Assembly: GCF_026262505.1 (NCBI RefSeq)
Contig: NC_067203.1
Location: forward strand, 11,284,001 to 11,348,000
Source: Trichomonas vaginalis G3
Lineage: Eukaryota; Parabasalia; Trichomonadida; Trichomonadidae
Direction of reading: 5' to 3'
DNA: 64,000 nucleotides
Shown piece by piece: positions 34,223 to 45,162 of this stretch. The translations under genes and the position numbers were made by a program. Within the stretch, counting starts at the first letter, position 1, and each line of letters opens with the position of its first letter. Under the pieces are notes generated by a model that saw only the letters and a list, made by a program, of their open reading frames with translations, was not told the DNA's origin and searched no databases.

Positions 34223-34370
34223 TTCTCTTTCATTTCATATTTATCATTGTTTTATCACATTATCTTTCTTTTCATATTTATCATTTTGTTATTTGATTAT
34301 CTTTCATTTCATGTTTATCATTTTTTTATGACATTATCTTTCATTTCATATTTATCATTTTTTTATCATA
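34223..34370. repeat. 37-bp minisatellite array, part 1
   Basis: Units of TTCTCTTTCATTTCATATTT plus ATCATTGTTTTATxxxA repeat with a 37-bp period, with variants such as TTATCTTTCTTTTC. A shorter stretch of the same repeat ends the DUF3447 frame at about 34020-34116. The array is cut at 34371 by the mariner. Confidence 0.85.
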
Positions 34371-34372
34371 TA

Positions 34373-35671
34373 GGGTGTCCAAAGGTGTGTTTAGCACAAA
34401 CCTGAATACTGCGAATAGAAATAAACAAGTTACATATATATAAAGTTTATTTAAATATAATCACCATTGGATTCAATCACGCGTTCGCAGCGATCGATCC
34501 AGGCTTGAAAAACACGCTTTAAATCATCATGAGAAAATTGCTCAAATTGCTCTCTTACAAAATTTTCAAGATCATCTGGACTCGCGAATTCGCGTCCTTC
34601 AGCTCTCTTTTTTAGCGTGCCGAATAAATAAAAGTCAGAGGGTGCAATATCAGGTGAATAAATTGGGTTTGGAACAACTTTGACATTGTTTTCCAACAAG
34701 TAATTCATTACCTTATGACTTTTGTGAACTCTTGAATTATCAAAATGAATTGCAAACTTTTGTTTTTGTTGTTTGGATTTCTCAAACTCATCAGAATTGA
34801 TAATTTGAGTAAGAACATTGTCAATTAGATACTGAGCATTCATCGTATTAGGTTTTTGAAGAATATCAATTGCGATGATGCCATTCACGCCCAAAAAACC
34901 GACAACATCATCATTGGTGTGTCAATTTTTTTCTTCGGGAATGTTTGCGGATTTTCATCCTTCGGGATCCACATGATTTTGGCTTCTGTTGCATATTGAA
35001 ACCAAGACTCGTCCCCTGTTACTAAAAAGCGAAACTTCTTGGATTGATACGCACCCAATATAGAGAGGAGCTCTTTCGAAGATTGGACTCTAGATTTTTT
35101 TTGAACTGAATTAAGGTTGTGCGGAACCCAACGTGTATACGCTAGTTTATAGTTCAAATAATTGTGCAGATAATAACTGACTGTTGTACGTGGTATCTTT
35201 GTCATCTCCTCTATCCTTCTGAGTGATGCTCTTGGGTCTTCATCTAGCGCTTGAAGAATTGCTTTGATTTTTCTTTGATCCGGCGATTTTTTGTCAATTT
35301 TTATGATGGGCGCCTTTTTGTTCATGAAGTGATACATCCTAACATGATACGTTACAGTGGAATAGCTAGGAGCATCCATACCGAAGCATTTTACCAATGT
35401 CTCGTAGATTTTTTACAGTCTTTGCATTTTTTTGCAAGAGCGAGGATGTTTTCTTTATGATTCATTAAAAAAATGAAAAAAAATCCCGCCAAAATTTCCC
35501 GCGAAACCGCCTCTTGTCTCAAAATTCATTTTATATCCCGGCATGGCGCCAAAATACAACATACTCATCATATACATATATTCATATTTTTTATTATATA
35601 TTTATAATCAGCATATATCTCCTTTAATAGTCTCATATAGAGCGCTGTGCTAAACGCACCTTTGGACACCC
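34373..35671 (-). mobile_element. mariner transposon (D,D34D), TA target duplication
   Basis: The element is 1299 bp with 26-bp terminal inverted repeats starting GGGTGTCCAAAGGTG, one mismatch between ends. It is flanked by TA at 34371-34372 and 35672-35673. This is a plain DNA transposon of the mariner family, like the Tvmar elements of Trichomonas. It is inserted inside the 37-bp minisatellite array of the ankyrin gene. The nearly identical ends point to a fairly recent insertion. Confidence 0.93.
34451..35465 (-). pseudogene. mariner transposase, two frameshifts
   Basis: The coding span of about 338 codons from the ATG at 35465 (MNHKENILALAKK) matches the usual mariner length. A helix-turn-helix region (ASLRRIEEMTKIPRTTVSYYL) binds the ends. 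The catalytic triad is VTGDESWF, HFDNSRVHKS and YSPDIAPSD, with 34 residues between the second and third aspartates. One frameshift lies near the amino end (about 35400) and one near 34890 at a run of T/G before GVNGIIAIDIL. The reading frames are otherwise clean. As it stands the copy cannot make a full transposase. Confidence 0.9.
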
Positions 35672-35673
35672 TA

Positions 35674-36119
35674 TATTATCTTTCATTTCATATTTATCAT
35701 TGTTTTATCACATTCTCTTTCATTTCATATTTATCATTGTTTTATCACATTCTCTTTCTTCTCATATTTATCATTGTTTTATTGCATTATCTTTCTTTTC
35801 ATATTTATCATTGTTTTATTTGATTATCTTTCATTTCATGTTTATCATTTTTTTATGACATTATCTTTCATTTCATATTTATCATTTTTTATCATATTAT
35901 CTTTCTTTTCATATTTATCATTGTTTTATCACATTCGCTTTCATTTCATATTTATCATTGTTTTATGACATTCTCTTTCATTTCATATTTATCATTGTTT
36001 TATGACATTCTCTTTCATTTCATATTTATCATTGTTTTATTGGATTATCTTTCTTTTCATGTTTATCATTGTTTTATAAAATTCTCTTTCTTTTCATATT
36101 TATCATTGTTTTATGACAT
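35674..36119. repeat. 37-bp minisatellite array, part 2
   Basis: About a dozen 37-bp units continue the array on the other side of the mariner. Three units equal 37 codons, and many frames stay open on the plus strand, giving hydrophobic FHFIFIIVL-type translations. A short further stretch, 36223-36246, leads into Polinton B. Confidence 0.85.
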
Positions 36120-36240
36120 TCTCTCGATATTAATGAATGCCCTCTTAGTATTGCCGTCGAAGTGAAATCGATAGAAATTGTCAAATTCCTAGTTGAACAC
36201 GGTTCTGATGTTAACATGATACTTATTCTCTTTCATTTCA

Positions 36241-36241
36241 T

Positions 36242-36246
<5 letters not shown>
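36241..36246. repeat. left target-site duplication of Polinton B
   Basis: TATTTA ends the minisatellite and is repeated at 60338-60343, where the minisatellite resumes mid-unit. Six base pairs is the known Polinton duplication length. The first T on the right could also belong to the T-run. Confidence 0.75.
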
Positions 36247-36284
<38 letters not shown>

Positions 36285-36286
<2 letters not shown>

Positions 36287-36425
36287 TAGTGGGGCTTCCA
36301 GGGGCTGCGCCCCTTCTAGCCCATAAGAAATTTTGCCCAAGACCAAAGAGGAGGACCGTAGGGGTGTGTGTGGGCTTCCAGGCGCGTTGCGCCCTCTAGC
36401 CCATAAGAAATTTTGCCCAAGACCC
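36285..36425. repeat. left terminal repeat with two covarying hairpins
   Basis: Two copies of a hairpin unit lie about 80 bp apart, each followed by ATAAGAAATTTTGCCCAAGA. The outer stem GGGCT/AGCCC is the same in both (36292-36322 and 36372-36402). The inner stem differs: GGGGC-TGC-GCCCC (36301-36313) and GGCGC-GTT-GCGCC (36381-36393). The right end carries a third version. Confidence 0.85.
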
Positions 36426-36518
36426 AAACTGACAACACTTTGACCGAGTAGTTTTTTGTGCTGAACAAAAAGTGTCATATAAACATCTGTCAAAAGCCGC
36501 TTTTTAACTTCACTTAAA

Positions 36519-39500
36519 ATGCCACGTAAGCTACGTAAGAATATACGTAAGAGGAAGGGAGCATTGAAACATCCAAAAGTAAAACTGACACCACAACAAC
36601 AGTTGCAACAACAAATGCTGAATGACCCCACTATGTTGCAACAAATGTCAAGCAATCCTATGCTTTTAAACCGAGTTGTTGGTGCACAGAGTGGAGGTTT
36701 AAGAGCGGCACTTTTAGCGAAAATGGCAGGCTATGGTGGAGCTGCAGACGGAACAGCCTATAACCCTCAAAGTCAAATGAATTTGAGTTCACTCAAAAAT
36801 CAAATAACAGATGTCAAAAAGTCAAACATAGACATACAGAAGCAAATAAGTGAAAACGAAAAGAAACTAGAATATGACAGACACACAAAGAAACTCAATG
36901 AGTTAAACGTAGAGAAAAAGAAGAAAGAAGAACAACTGAAAGAACTAAGTACAGAGGAATATGCGAAAAAAATGTCAGAAAAAGCAGCAGAAGTAGCAAA
37001 AATGGAACAAGATGTCATAAATTTGAAAAACCATACTACTCAATATAAAGTACTGAAAGATGAAGAGATAAAACAAAAAGCCCTGAAGACATATATGGAT
37101 AGCGATGAGTATAAAAAAGAAGTTGAAGCAAATGTAAAGGCAGAAAAACTTTTACAGTTGCAAAACCAAACCGTACAGTATGAAAACTTAGCACAAGAAA
37201 GTAAAAATAACGACGCAGCCATGCAAAAGGCAATGAAAAGCGCAGAATATATAAAAGCTAACAATGACTGGTTAGATGCCCAAGCCAACGCTAAAGCAGC
37301 CCAACTCATAGGGTCAATAAGGACAAAAATACAAGCGGATGAAGACAGTTCAAATGAAGCTTTAACAAATGCTGACTTTAAGAACGCCTTCGAAGCTCTT
37401 CATAGTAAGGTGAAACAAGTGAACGACTTCTCATCTGGAAAGAAACTGAAGTCTGAAGGTTTCGACAAAGAGTTAAAAGAAGTAGCACAAAATATGACGA
37501 AAATAACAGATGCAGCAACGAGACAGGCAGTTCAAAGTGCCTATGACGCCGTTAGAGCAACTGTTGTGAAAAGTCAAGAAAAAGAGTTACAACAGACCAA
37601 AACAGACCTAGTAAATGCTTTCTTAAGAACGAAAAGTCAGGTAGGACATTACGCTGCAGATGGAACATATGTGCCAGCTGGTGGAATTTATATACCACCA
37701 AACCCTCCAAGAGAAGCACCTGCACCAGGACTACCTAAAACATTTACATCGTCACATGGACACAGACACAGGCATGCACAACAACCACCTCCACAACCAG
37801 CACAGCAACCAACAGTTCAAAACCCTGCACAACAACCAACAGTTCAAAACCCTGCACAACAACAACCACAAACAGAACAAGGACATAAAAGAAGTAGAGA
37901 ACAAGGAAACCAAGAATTCTTAAAAATGCTTAAAGAAGAGTGTGGTTTCCCAGATACTGTTGACTTTAGTGACAGATATAAAGAAGCTATTGGAAAGTTC
38001 AAGGATGGAAATACTGACCCGAACCTATTTAGCTTTATGGCTCAGCACCAAAACGGATATAATCTCAAACCTGGAAAATACAAGCTCGCTAAGGGATATG
38101 ATTTAATAGCATATCATCCAAATGACATGGATGAATTTACTCCGAGATATTTGATGTCAGAGCTAAATGACAATTCAACTTTCGTCATGAAACGCGTAAA
38201 AAATAGAGACGGAACGAAAGAACAAAAGCTTATGAATGCGGATGACGTAGATAGGGAAATTGTTGAAAACGGTCTCGGAATATATGAAATGCCAGCAGAT
38301 GAGGTACAAGAAACTCCACAGGAAGAAGTTCAGATACAACCAGACATGGAAGAAATAGTTCAGCAACAACAGCTAGAAGAGCCTGAAGGAAACGAACAAG
38401 TCCTTCCTTTGGAAACTAACTTCACAGAACTAGATGAAGATTTGGAACAGCCGAAAAATCTTGACCCTCAACAAGAGTATGCGGAGAATATGGAATATTT
38501 CCAGGAGTCTAAAAAAAATTCGGCTGACATAGTAGAAGAATATCGAAAAATGTTTGCCGACATACAAAAGACTCCAACACCAGATGAAAATATTCAGCAT
38601 AGAATGGAAGAACTGAAAAAAAATGTACACAAATACAACAACCCTTTTTACTTACGAGCATTTAACGTTCAATCTTCGGATGAACTCGGTGAAAATAAAA
38701 GGTTAAATTTCAAGAAAACATATAGAAATGAAACATTGTTTAAAGTTCATTCAGAACCTAACCAAGATGGAAACAAACCTACTTTTGTTTCTGCAGACGA
38801 TGGAACTACAATGAGATGGGTCATAAAGCTAATCCAGATAGGTGGTTCATAAACTTACAACCACAATTCCAAGAAGTTGTAGACGCAATGGAAGTCAATG
38901 GTGAACGAGATATAGCTGGTATTTTAAGCGCGGCTTTAATGCCATTGAAAGATATGAAACATGCAGATATTTTGGACCAGTATGAAATGAACATGGCTGA
39001 TGGAAATATAACACCTGACGTTCTAGAACATTTATCTCAAAGAACTACACAGAACCATAGAGATGGTATATTTGGTGAAGAGTTTAGAAAGAAAGTTAGG
39101 GAGAGAGAAGGAAGAGAACCTATTGTACATGACCTTGCAAACGAAAGTTTACAAAATGTCATAAAAACTTACTTTGCAGACAATGAACCGAGAAGGGATG
39201 AATATTTAAGAAAACTCAAATGGACAGTACCAAATGAAATGTTAGTATTGAAAAACATGTTCCTTGACAAAATAAAACCAACTACAGAAATAAACGACGC
39301 AAGACTGAAAGATTGGGTAAAAGCTTTCCCATTCACAAAAGATATAGTTGGTAACATGGAAAGAAAACCAGAATGGCTACAAAAACATATATTTGGAAAC
39401 GAGCATATTCCATATGGACAAGCTCTGTTTGAAGAGCTTGAACCAGAAACTCAGGAAAGAGTCATGCAAACAATACGCAAAGACTCAAATACAGACTATG

Positions 39501-39709
39501 ACAAACTCTTTCTAGGATATAGGTTACCTGAGATGGGCGACCAGAGCCAAAAGGCAAAAAGGACATGGGAAATTTGCAACATACTAGATGAACATAATGC
39601 AAAGATGCAACAACTTCAAGCAGAGGGCAATGAAGGAAAAAGAAGAGTTAAAAACTCAGTCAGGAAGAAAGTAAAGCTTGGTCCACGTGGGTTCTATTAT
39701 GACATATAA
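36519..39709 (+). pseudogene. large Polinton B structural-like protein, broken
   Basis: The first gene starts MPRKLRKNIRKRKGALKHP, a basic adenovirus-core-like amino end. It has a long coiled coil (about residues 85-330), then a proline/glutamine-rich linker with repeated QQPTVQNPA units. A later part has folded-looking regions such as LPEMGDQSQKAKRTWEICN and ends VKLGPRGFYYDI. It lies directly before the capsid gene on the same strand. I do not recognise a family. A core or tegument-type virion protein is a guess from composition and place. It is broken about once. Confidence 0.5.
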
Positions 39710-39741
39710 ATCCAACTATTCTATATTTTTACCCATATGAA

Positions 39742-41349
39742 ATGTACGCCGCTCAGAATATAACGCCAACAGTTTTGGATGCCATGAACGGAAATGTTTC
39801 CGAATGGTATATAACGAATGCGACAATGCCATTAGAAGGTCAGAAATAGTTCCTGGAACTTACGAATATACAACTGCTGTTTCTTATGGAAATGTAGGTG
39901 AGTTTGGAGAAGGTTCTTCAACAACAGTAGATATTGCTTGCGACAGGTTTCATATTATTTCTATTGACAACTCATTCTTATACGTGGAACAAGACATTGA
40001 AATAAAACCTTCTGCCAAGTTGTCTGACAAGAAAGGTTGCAATGGAATTTTCTATGTCGGATACCAATATGCTCCAGAAGTTTTCATGGGATATAAGATA
40101 TATTCTAACTCTGACTTAGTTCAAACAGTAACATGGGCAAACTATGAATGGTTCGCTTTGAGAAACTCAGTACAACCACAAGCTAGAGAACAAACAGACC
40201 AGTATGCAACTATTGAGAAAATAAGAAGACTTGACCCTAACGTTCCAGGAGTTTATGTTGACCTTTCTGGACAAAATGCAGCAGCAGTAACCAAAGTAAA
40301 ATTGAAACTTAGAGTTCCTTTGTCATCTTTCCTCATCTTCAGGTTTTTAAGATACTTGCCAAACTGGCAGGAAAAATTTCTATCGAACTTACTCCAAGCA
40401 AAAATAACTTAGTCATTGCACCAACACAAGACCCATTCACTCTTACAGAAGTAGTGGGAACAAATAAAATGTCATTCGCCGACTTTTGCAAAAACAAAGT
40501 TGACTTAGACTTTGGTTTCTCAAACCTCAACACTGAAGTAAACTATTATTTCAATGCTGCTGGAGATGCTTGGGACCCAGTTAAGTTCACATGCGAAAAA
40601 TTTGAATGCAAGAGAATAGAAAGCAGACTTGCAGTCTATATGTTGGACCCAGATATTTCAAATGCTTTAGCTGCCAAATATATTGCAGTTCCACTTATGT
40701 TCCCTATACACCAAATATCTGTCAAAGACTTTGCAGGTGAAGTTGGAAACCAAAGTGCTGACCCAGGTGCAAGAACAGATATTGCCTTAACAACTGCAAT
40801 GAAACATGCAGATACTATGTTTGTACTGTTCAGACGAACTATAAATGACTATTCTTGCTTCTACAACCCTGGTATTAAATACCATATAAACATAGATGGC
40901 AAATACTATCCAAGAGAAGAATATTCCACAGTTGAAGATATGAGGTCATACAACTTGACATTAGATGCTATGAACTTTAACAACAACTTCACAACAACCA
41001 TTAACCCTGAAATGCAAAGTTCTATTATGCCATATGTGAAAGTATGGACCCATACAGGAGCTCAAAAACTCAATATACAAATGGAGACCGTTCAAACTTT
41101 TGGCTTGGCATTCCATTTGCTGACTCAGAAGACTTTATGGGTGGTATTTCAACTGTTGGTACAGTTCAAATACAATATACTGGTGACAGAGACGGTCCAG
41201 ATGAATTGAAAGCAAAGAAGTTTACAAAACCAATAGCACTTTTCACGGAAGATGCTCTTTTGAAGATTCGTTCGATGAAACCTGCTGGGGCTCCTCAGAT
41301 TGGTATAACGACAGCTTCCATCGAGCAGATTTTGGCAGCAGGTCAGTAA
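39742..41349 (+). pseudogene. Polinton B major capsid protein, double jelly-roll, broken
   Basis: The start MYAAQNITPTVLDAMNG follows TTTTTACCCATATGAA. The amino half has jelly-roll strands including KLKLRVPLSSFLIFRF and the carboxy half has NNNFTTTINPEMQSSIMPY and WTHTGAQKLNIQM. The capsid gene of Polinton A (7224-8864) has the same layout. The span of about 536 codons fits the double-jelly-roll capsid proteins known in Polintons and related viruses. It is broken in about three places. Confidence 0.8.
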
Positions 41350-41662
41350 GTTGTTCTTGAACTGACTTCTCTCCGTCAAATATTGACAGTACGCCAGTTT
41401 TGATATAATATTGTATTATAAACTTACCTTTAGAAATATCGGTCAGTTTTGTTGTTATATTTTTGTCTGCTTCAAGAACTTTCACCATCTCGGTTATACC
41501 AACTTTCTTTGCTTTATGAAAATATTTTGGTTCAGCAAAGACTGCTATTCTATAACATTTTCCATTGTTTGTATAAAGAACTATTCTATCAATGAACTTG
41601 TATTGTTTGTGTGTGTAAACTTTGTTTTGCTTCAATTCGAAGAGATACTCAAATACGTCCAT
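41243..41662 (-). CDS. unknown Polinton B protein overlapping capsid 3' end
   Basis: This 139-residue frame starts MDVFEYLFELKQNKVYTHKQY and has a compact alpha/beta pattern (DRIVLYTNNGKCYRIAVF, KFIIQYYIKTGVLSIF). It is read opposite to the capsid gene and overlaps its 3' end by 107 bp. Its start is 18 bp from the divergent gene at 41681. The family is unknown. The overlapping carboxy part is less protein-like and may not be original. Confidence 0.5.
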   Translation of the reverse strand: MDVFEYLFELKQNKVYTHKQYKFIDRIVLYTNNGKCYRIAVFAEPKYFHKAKKVGITEMVKVLEADKNITTKLTDISKGKFIIQYYIKTGVLSIFDGEKSVQEQLTDLLPKSARWKLSLYQSEEPQQVSSNESSKEHLP

Positions 41663-41680
41663 CTTTTTATTCTAAGTAAA
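41663..41680. promoter_or_regulatory. 18-bp bidirectional start region
   Basis: Only 18 bp (CTTTTTATTCTAAGTAAA) separate two divergent ATGs. It contains TTTTTA and TCTA in the plus reading and is partly palindromic. The same design occurs at 57608-57625. Confidence 0.55.
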
Positions 41681-42262
41681 ATGTCATTTCCGAAAAATAG
41701 AAGCGTAAGTGTTTCAAAAGGTTTAATGGCGATGGCAGATGTGAAGTTAAATTCACCAACTCAAACAAACAGTCAAAGTGTTATTGTCAATGTCAAAGAA
41801 AGAGATGTTGAAATGGGGAAACCATACGAAGACCAAGATGGTATAACAATTGTTCCTGTAAAAGAACAACCAACATATCCTGAAGTTAGCAGAGACTTAA
41901 GTTCTGTTGCAGATATTCGAAACGACTACCAACAACTGAAAGACAAACTTCAAACTCAGGAGAAGATTTGTCAAGCTTTAAGTATAATGTTAAACTTGGT
42001 CGAACACAACCCTGTAAAAGTGAACTCATATGTCATCGCACCTCGTGAAGTTTTGAAAGAACTATTGAAACTTTTGACAGAGGCAGACGATATAAACATC
42101 AAAGAAATAGAACCCGACGTTAGTTGCTGTGGTGTTTCATATAATGTCATTGACAAGATATACGTTATGAAAGGAGGTGAAACGTTGAACTTAAAGTATA
42201 GTTTCCCAGACGTCATAAAAATATTTGACGACCACAACATTTCATTAAAATTTATTTGCTAA
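41681..42262 (+). CDS. conserved VSCCG-motif Polinton protein
   Basis: From the ATG at 41681 the protein is 193 residues. It has a flexible amino part, a proline segment (VPVKEQPTYPEVS), a coiled-coil stretch (YQQLKDKLQTQEKICQAL) and a compact carboxy domain with VSCCG and LKYSFPDVIKIFDDHNISL. Polinton A carries a homologue at 4683-5400 with the same motif order. It stands between the capsid and penton candidates in both, so a capsid accessory or assembly role is likely by context. It appears whole. Confidence 0.6.
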   Translation: MSFPKNRSVSVSKGLMAMADVKLNSPTQTNSQSVIVNVKERDVEMGKPYEDQDGITIVPVKEQPTYPEVSRDLSSVADIRNDYQQLKDKLQTQEKICQALSIMLNLVEHNPVKVNSYVIAPREVLKELLKLLTEADDINIKEIEPDVSCCGVSYNVIDKIYVMKGGETLNLKYSFPDVIKIFDDHNISLKFIC

Positions 42263-42266
42263 GTAA

Positions 42267-43069
42267 ATGGCAGAAGACACAATGGTTTATACTATTACGA
42301 CTAAAAACCCTGAGTCATAATTCTATAACAACAAACTTACAAAGTCCTCAAGGACGATATTGTAAACTAACTTTAAACACAATGACGACTAAAGCCTGTT
42401 TTGCTCTTTTGACACCAGAAGATTTTTTGTTGTGAATGGTAAAAAATACTCCTTTGAAGATACTTACTCAGATATACCACCAACAGGTTTTGTTGACTTA
42501 TTTAATACTTTAAGGACGGATGTAACATGTGCTGCAACTAGAGCAGGTTTCATTATGTTTGGATGTCCGACTGAGTTTAGTATAAACGATATGAGCTATA
42601 ATACAAACTTATATCTGGTTTTTACTACCAACAGTTTCCTATAACAGGAAAAGGTGTCATACAAGGTTTGTCTGTTCCATTGACTTTAAGTACACCTATT
42701 TTATATATTGTTTCAAACTTAGGTTCAAAGTGCTATTCGAATGTCGACAGAAACTACTATGACCAAAAGATACTCATGCGTATAAACAACACTTTCTCTG
42801 CTGGTTTGCCTATTGTTCATTCGAATGCAGAATTTTCAGCTTTAGTAAACTCAAACACTTTAGCAAACATAAACTTAACCTTAGTTGACGCAAACTTTGT
42901 TCCTGTAAAACTTTTATGTCCTATGTATTTGTCAATGACGGCAGAAAGTTTCGAATTGGAAGATGCAACTGGTGAAAGTATTGTACTACAAGAACAACTT
43001 CAACAACAAATAGCTCAAGAACAACAAATGCAACAAATGGAACAAATGCAACAACAAAGTCAAGAATAA
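42267..43069 (+). pseudogene. Polinton B minor capsid (penton) candidate, broken
   Basis: The gene begins MAEDTMVYTITTKNPES and later has strand-rich sequence, DLFNTLRTDVTCAATRAGF and NINLTLVDANFVPVKLLCPM, followed by a glutamine-rich tail. Strand spacing fits a single jelly-roll such as the penton proteins of Polintons. It follows the capsid and VSCCG genes. It is broken in about three places. The identification rests on pattern and place, not on a search. Confidence 0.5.
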
Positions 43070-43097
43070 AAAAAATATTTTTTTTTATTTTATAAAA

Positions 43098-44333
43098 ATG
43101 TACAGAATAGACGTTTCAGATTTTTATGACTTCCAAGCGTTCAGAAATATGTGTCCATTTAGAGACTATAACAAAGCAGTCGAGAATTTGAAACGTTTAG
43201 TCATTTATGTTGACTCTGCCCCAGAATGTTATGTTATGAAAGAATGGGATGTTGTCTTTAACAAACCAAGAGCAACCATAGTTTCAGAACAAGAATGTAG
43301 ACAGAAACTTAAGAAAATAAAAGTCGTACAAGTTGGTATGAAGATGTTAGATGCTTGGGATATCTTATTGTCAAAGTTAGAAGATTTTTCAGTTCGTGGT
43401 ATAAAGTTTTATACACCATCTCCAAACTTCTATTCTATCTTCACTGGATATAAATACGAACAAGTAGAATGGAAAGAAAATGTTATAGAAGCTTGGTTAG
43501 ACCATGTCAAAGAAATTATATGCAATGGAAACGAAAGAGTCTATGAGTATATCTTATGTTGGTTTGCAAACATCTTACAACATCCAAGTGCTAAAAATGA
43601 AACTGCTCTCATCATAATTGGAAAACAAGGAACTGGTAAGAACACATTCTTTACAGATATCTTATGCAAACTGTTAGAGGGCTATTCGAACCCGAATATG
43701 ACAAACTTAGAAAACATCTGTGGCAAGTTTAACTCCTCAATAGAGAATATGAAACTTATAGTTTGCAATGAACTTCAAAGTATAGATACAACAAAAGTTT
43801 TAAACTCAGATGCTTTGAAGAGTCTTATAACAGACAAAGTTGGAGTTGTTGAAAGAAAATATAAAGACCAAAGAGTTTGTGAAAATGTTGCAAATTTCAT
43901 TATGGTTTCAAACAATGCCGTTCCGATGAAGTTAGAAAGTTCTGACAGAAGATATGTAGTTGTCAGAACGTCAGATTCTCATATGCAAGATACAGAATAT
44001 TTTGACGACTTAGCAGAAACTTTGACATCTGACTTTTACAACCACTTGTTCTCATATTTCATGACATTAGATATTTCTAAGTTCAATCCAAGACAAATTC
44101 CACATACCGAAGAAAGACAAACATTGTTAGAAGCAAACAAGAGTGTATATGAACTGTTTATAGATGAGACTAACTTTGAGTGTTTAGATGAAAGGTCATT
44201 GTACGATTCGTATAAACAATATTGTCAAGAGTATGGTTATATGGCAGCTTCTAAACGAACATTCTTGGCAAATGTCAAAAATCTTTTAGATGTTCAGAAC
44301 GGCGTATATACAAAGAAAAATTTTTCTGAGTAA
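43098..44333 (+). CDS. superfamily 3 helicase (D5-like)
   Basis: The 411-residue protein has a Walker A motif (IIIGKQGTGKNTFFTDIL) at about residue 175, Walker B (LIVCNELQ) at about 220 and the SF3 motif C (NFIMVSNNAVPMKLESSDRR) at about 275. This is the viral replicative helicase family also seen in poxviruses, virophages and some Polinton-like elements. The amino 150 residues are D5-N-like. The carboxy end is a small helical domain (SLYDSYKQYCQEYGY ... RTFLANVKNLL) copied in the next gene. Polintons of animals often lack such a helicase, so its presence is notable. The gene is whole. Confidence 0.9.
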   Translation: MYRIDVSDFYDFQAFRNMCPFRDYNKAVENLKRLVIYVDSAPECYVMKEWDVVFNKPRATIVSEQECRQKLKKIKVVQVGMKMLDAWDILLSKLEDFSVRGIKFYTPSPNFYSIFTGYKYEQVEWKENVIEAWLDHVKEIICNGNERVYEYILCWFANILQHPSAKNETALIIIGKQGTGKNTFFTDILCKLLEGYSNPNMTNLENICGKFNSSIENMKLIVCNELQSIDTTKVLNSDALKSLITDKVGVVERKYKDQRVCENVANFIMVSNNAVPMKLESSDRRYVVVRTSDSHMQDTEYFDDLAETLTSDFYNHLFSYFMTLDISKFNPRQIPHTEERQTLLEANKSVYELFIDETNFECLDERSLYDSYKQYCQEYGYMAASKRTFLANVKNLLDVQNGVYTKKNFSE

Positions 44334-44370
44334 ATTTTAAAAATATATATATTTTTATCCGATAGAAAAG
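44321..44370 (+). repeat. leader repeat, copy 1
   Basis: TTTTTCTGAGTAAATTTTAA followed by an A/T stretch and TTTTATCCGAT precedes the ATG at 44371. The second copy (44683-44730) precedes the ATG at 44731, exactly 360 bp on. Confidence 0.7.
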
Positions 44371-44682
44371 ATGACAGAAAAATTAACTTTTTACATAGCG
44401 CCAGACCCTTCTTGCCCACATCTTTTTAAGCCACAATATATAGAACTAAATAGAGAAAGCGAAATTCTACAAACAGAAGAAACATATAGAGACCTAGATA
44501 ACGAAAATGGATATGCGCTATTCTGGTTAGATTGTCCTTATGAAATGTATGAAAAAAAGGCTTTATATGAAGAATATAGAAAATATTGTCATGAAAACGA
44601 TATAAGACCAAGCTCTAGAGAAAAATTCTATGCTGGTATAAAACATCTTTCGAATTCGGAATGGCAATATAGAAAGAAATAA
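44371..44682 (+). CDS. duplicate of helicase C-terminal domain
   Basis: This 103-residue protein has a carboxy half, ALYEEYRKYCHENDIRP then REKFYAGIKHL, that matches the last domain of the helicase just upstream (SLYDSYKQYCQEYGY, RTFLANVKNLL). The gene and its leader form a 360-bp unit, so it arose by tandem duplication of the helicase 3' end. The amino half has diverged. The domain resembles the winged-helix tail of D5-like helicases; a free copy could bind DNA or the helicase, which is inference. Confidence 0.65.
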   Translation: MTEKLTFYIAPDPSCPHLFKPQYIELNRESEILQTEETYRDLDNENGYALFWLDCPYEMYEKKALYEEYRKYCHENDIRPSSREKFYAGIKHLSNSEWQYRKK

Positions 44683-44730
44683 TTTTTCTGAGTAAATTTT
44701 AAAAAAATATTTTTTTATCCGATAAAAAAG
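44683..44730 (+). repeat. leader repeat, copy 2
   Basis: This is the second copy of the leader before the ATG at 44731, again with TTTTTCTGAG and TTTTTTATCCGAT. Confidence 0.7.
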
Positions 44731-45147
44731 ATGACGAAATTCATCTCAGTAAATAAGTACATGACAGAAGTCAAAGATAAGTTAGCTCCATTCGCTTATT
44801 TAATGTTTACTTCTACAATTTTGAAAAGTCTACATTTGACAAAATTTGGAACATTGCACCAGTTAAGTTTGCTGTTGTTAGAAAAAGTGGTGCAACTTTT
44901 GAAGACTTAGACATAGAAGGTTTGTTAGCAGTCAAAGAAAATTTTGACAGAAAGTTCTCAAAACTCGAAGAAGGCAAAGCATACAAACTTGTTATACCTT
45001 ATGAACAAAGAAAGCAGACGACTATGAATATTATGAGTCTAAGATAGTTGAAGTTCAAGGTAATTGGGTAAAAAGATTTTAGAGTCTAAGCCAGTGTTTG
45101 CCCCTAAAGAGGAAGAGAACATTGACATTGACCCAGAAATGTTCTAA
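44731..45147 (+). pseudogene. small Polinton B gene, broken
   Basis: It starts MTKFISVNKYMTEVKDKL and the carboxy end is acidic (EEENIDIDPEMF). The middle has beta-like sequence (KFAVVRKSGATFEDLDIEG). Size and place between helicase and ATPase would suit a single-stranded DNA-binding protein, but nothing proves it. It is broken in about three places. Confidence 0.35.
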
Positions 45148-45162
45148 AAATAAAATTTTATT

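Noticed and set aside
36233-36655. Minus-strand frame across the left end of Polinton B
   Set aside because: It translates the A-run as phenylalanines and crosses the element border, so it is not a gene.
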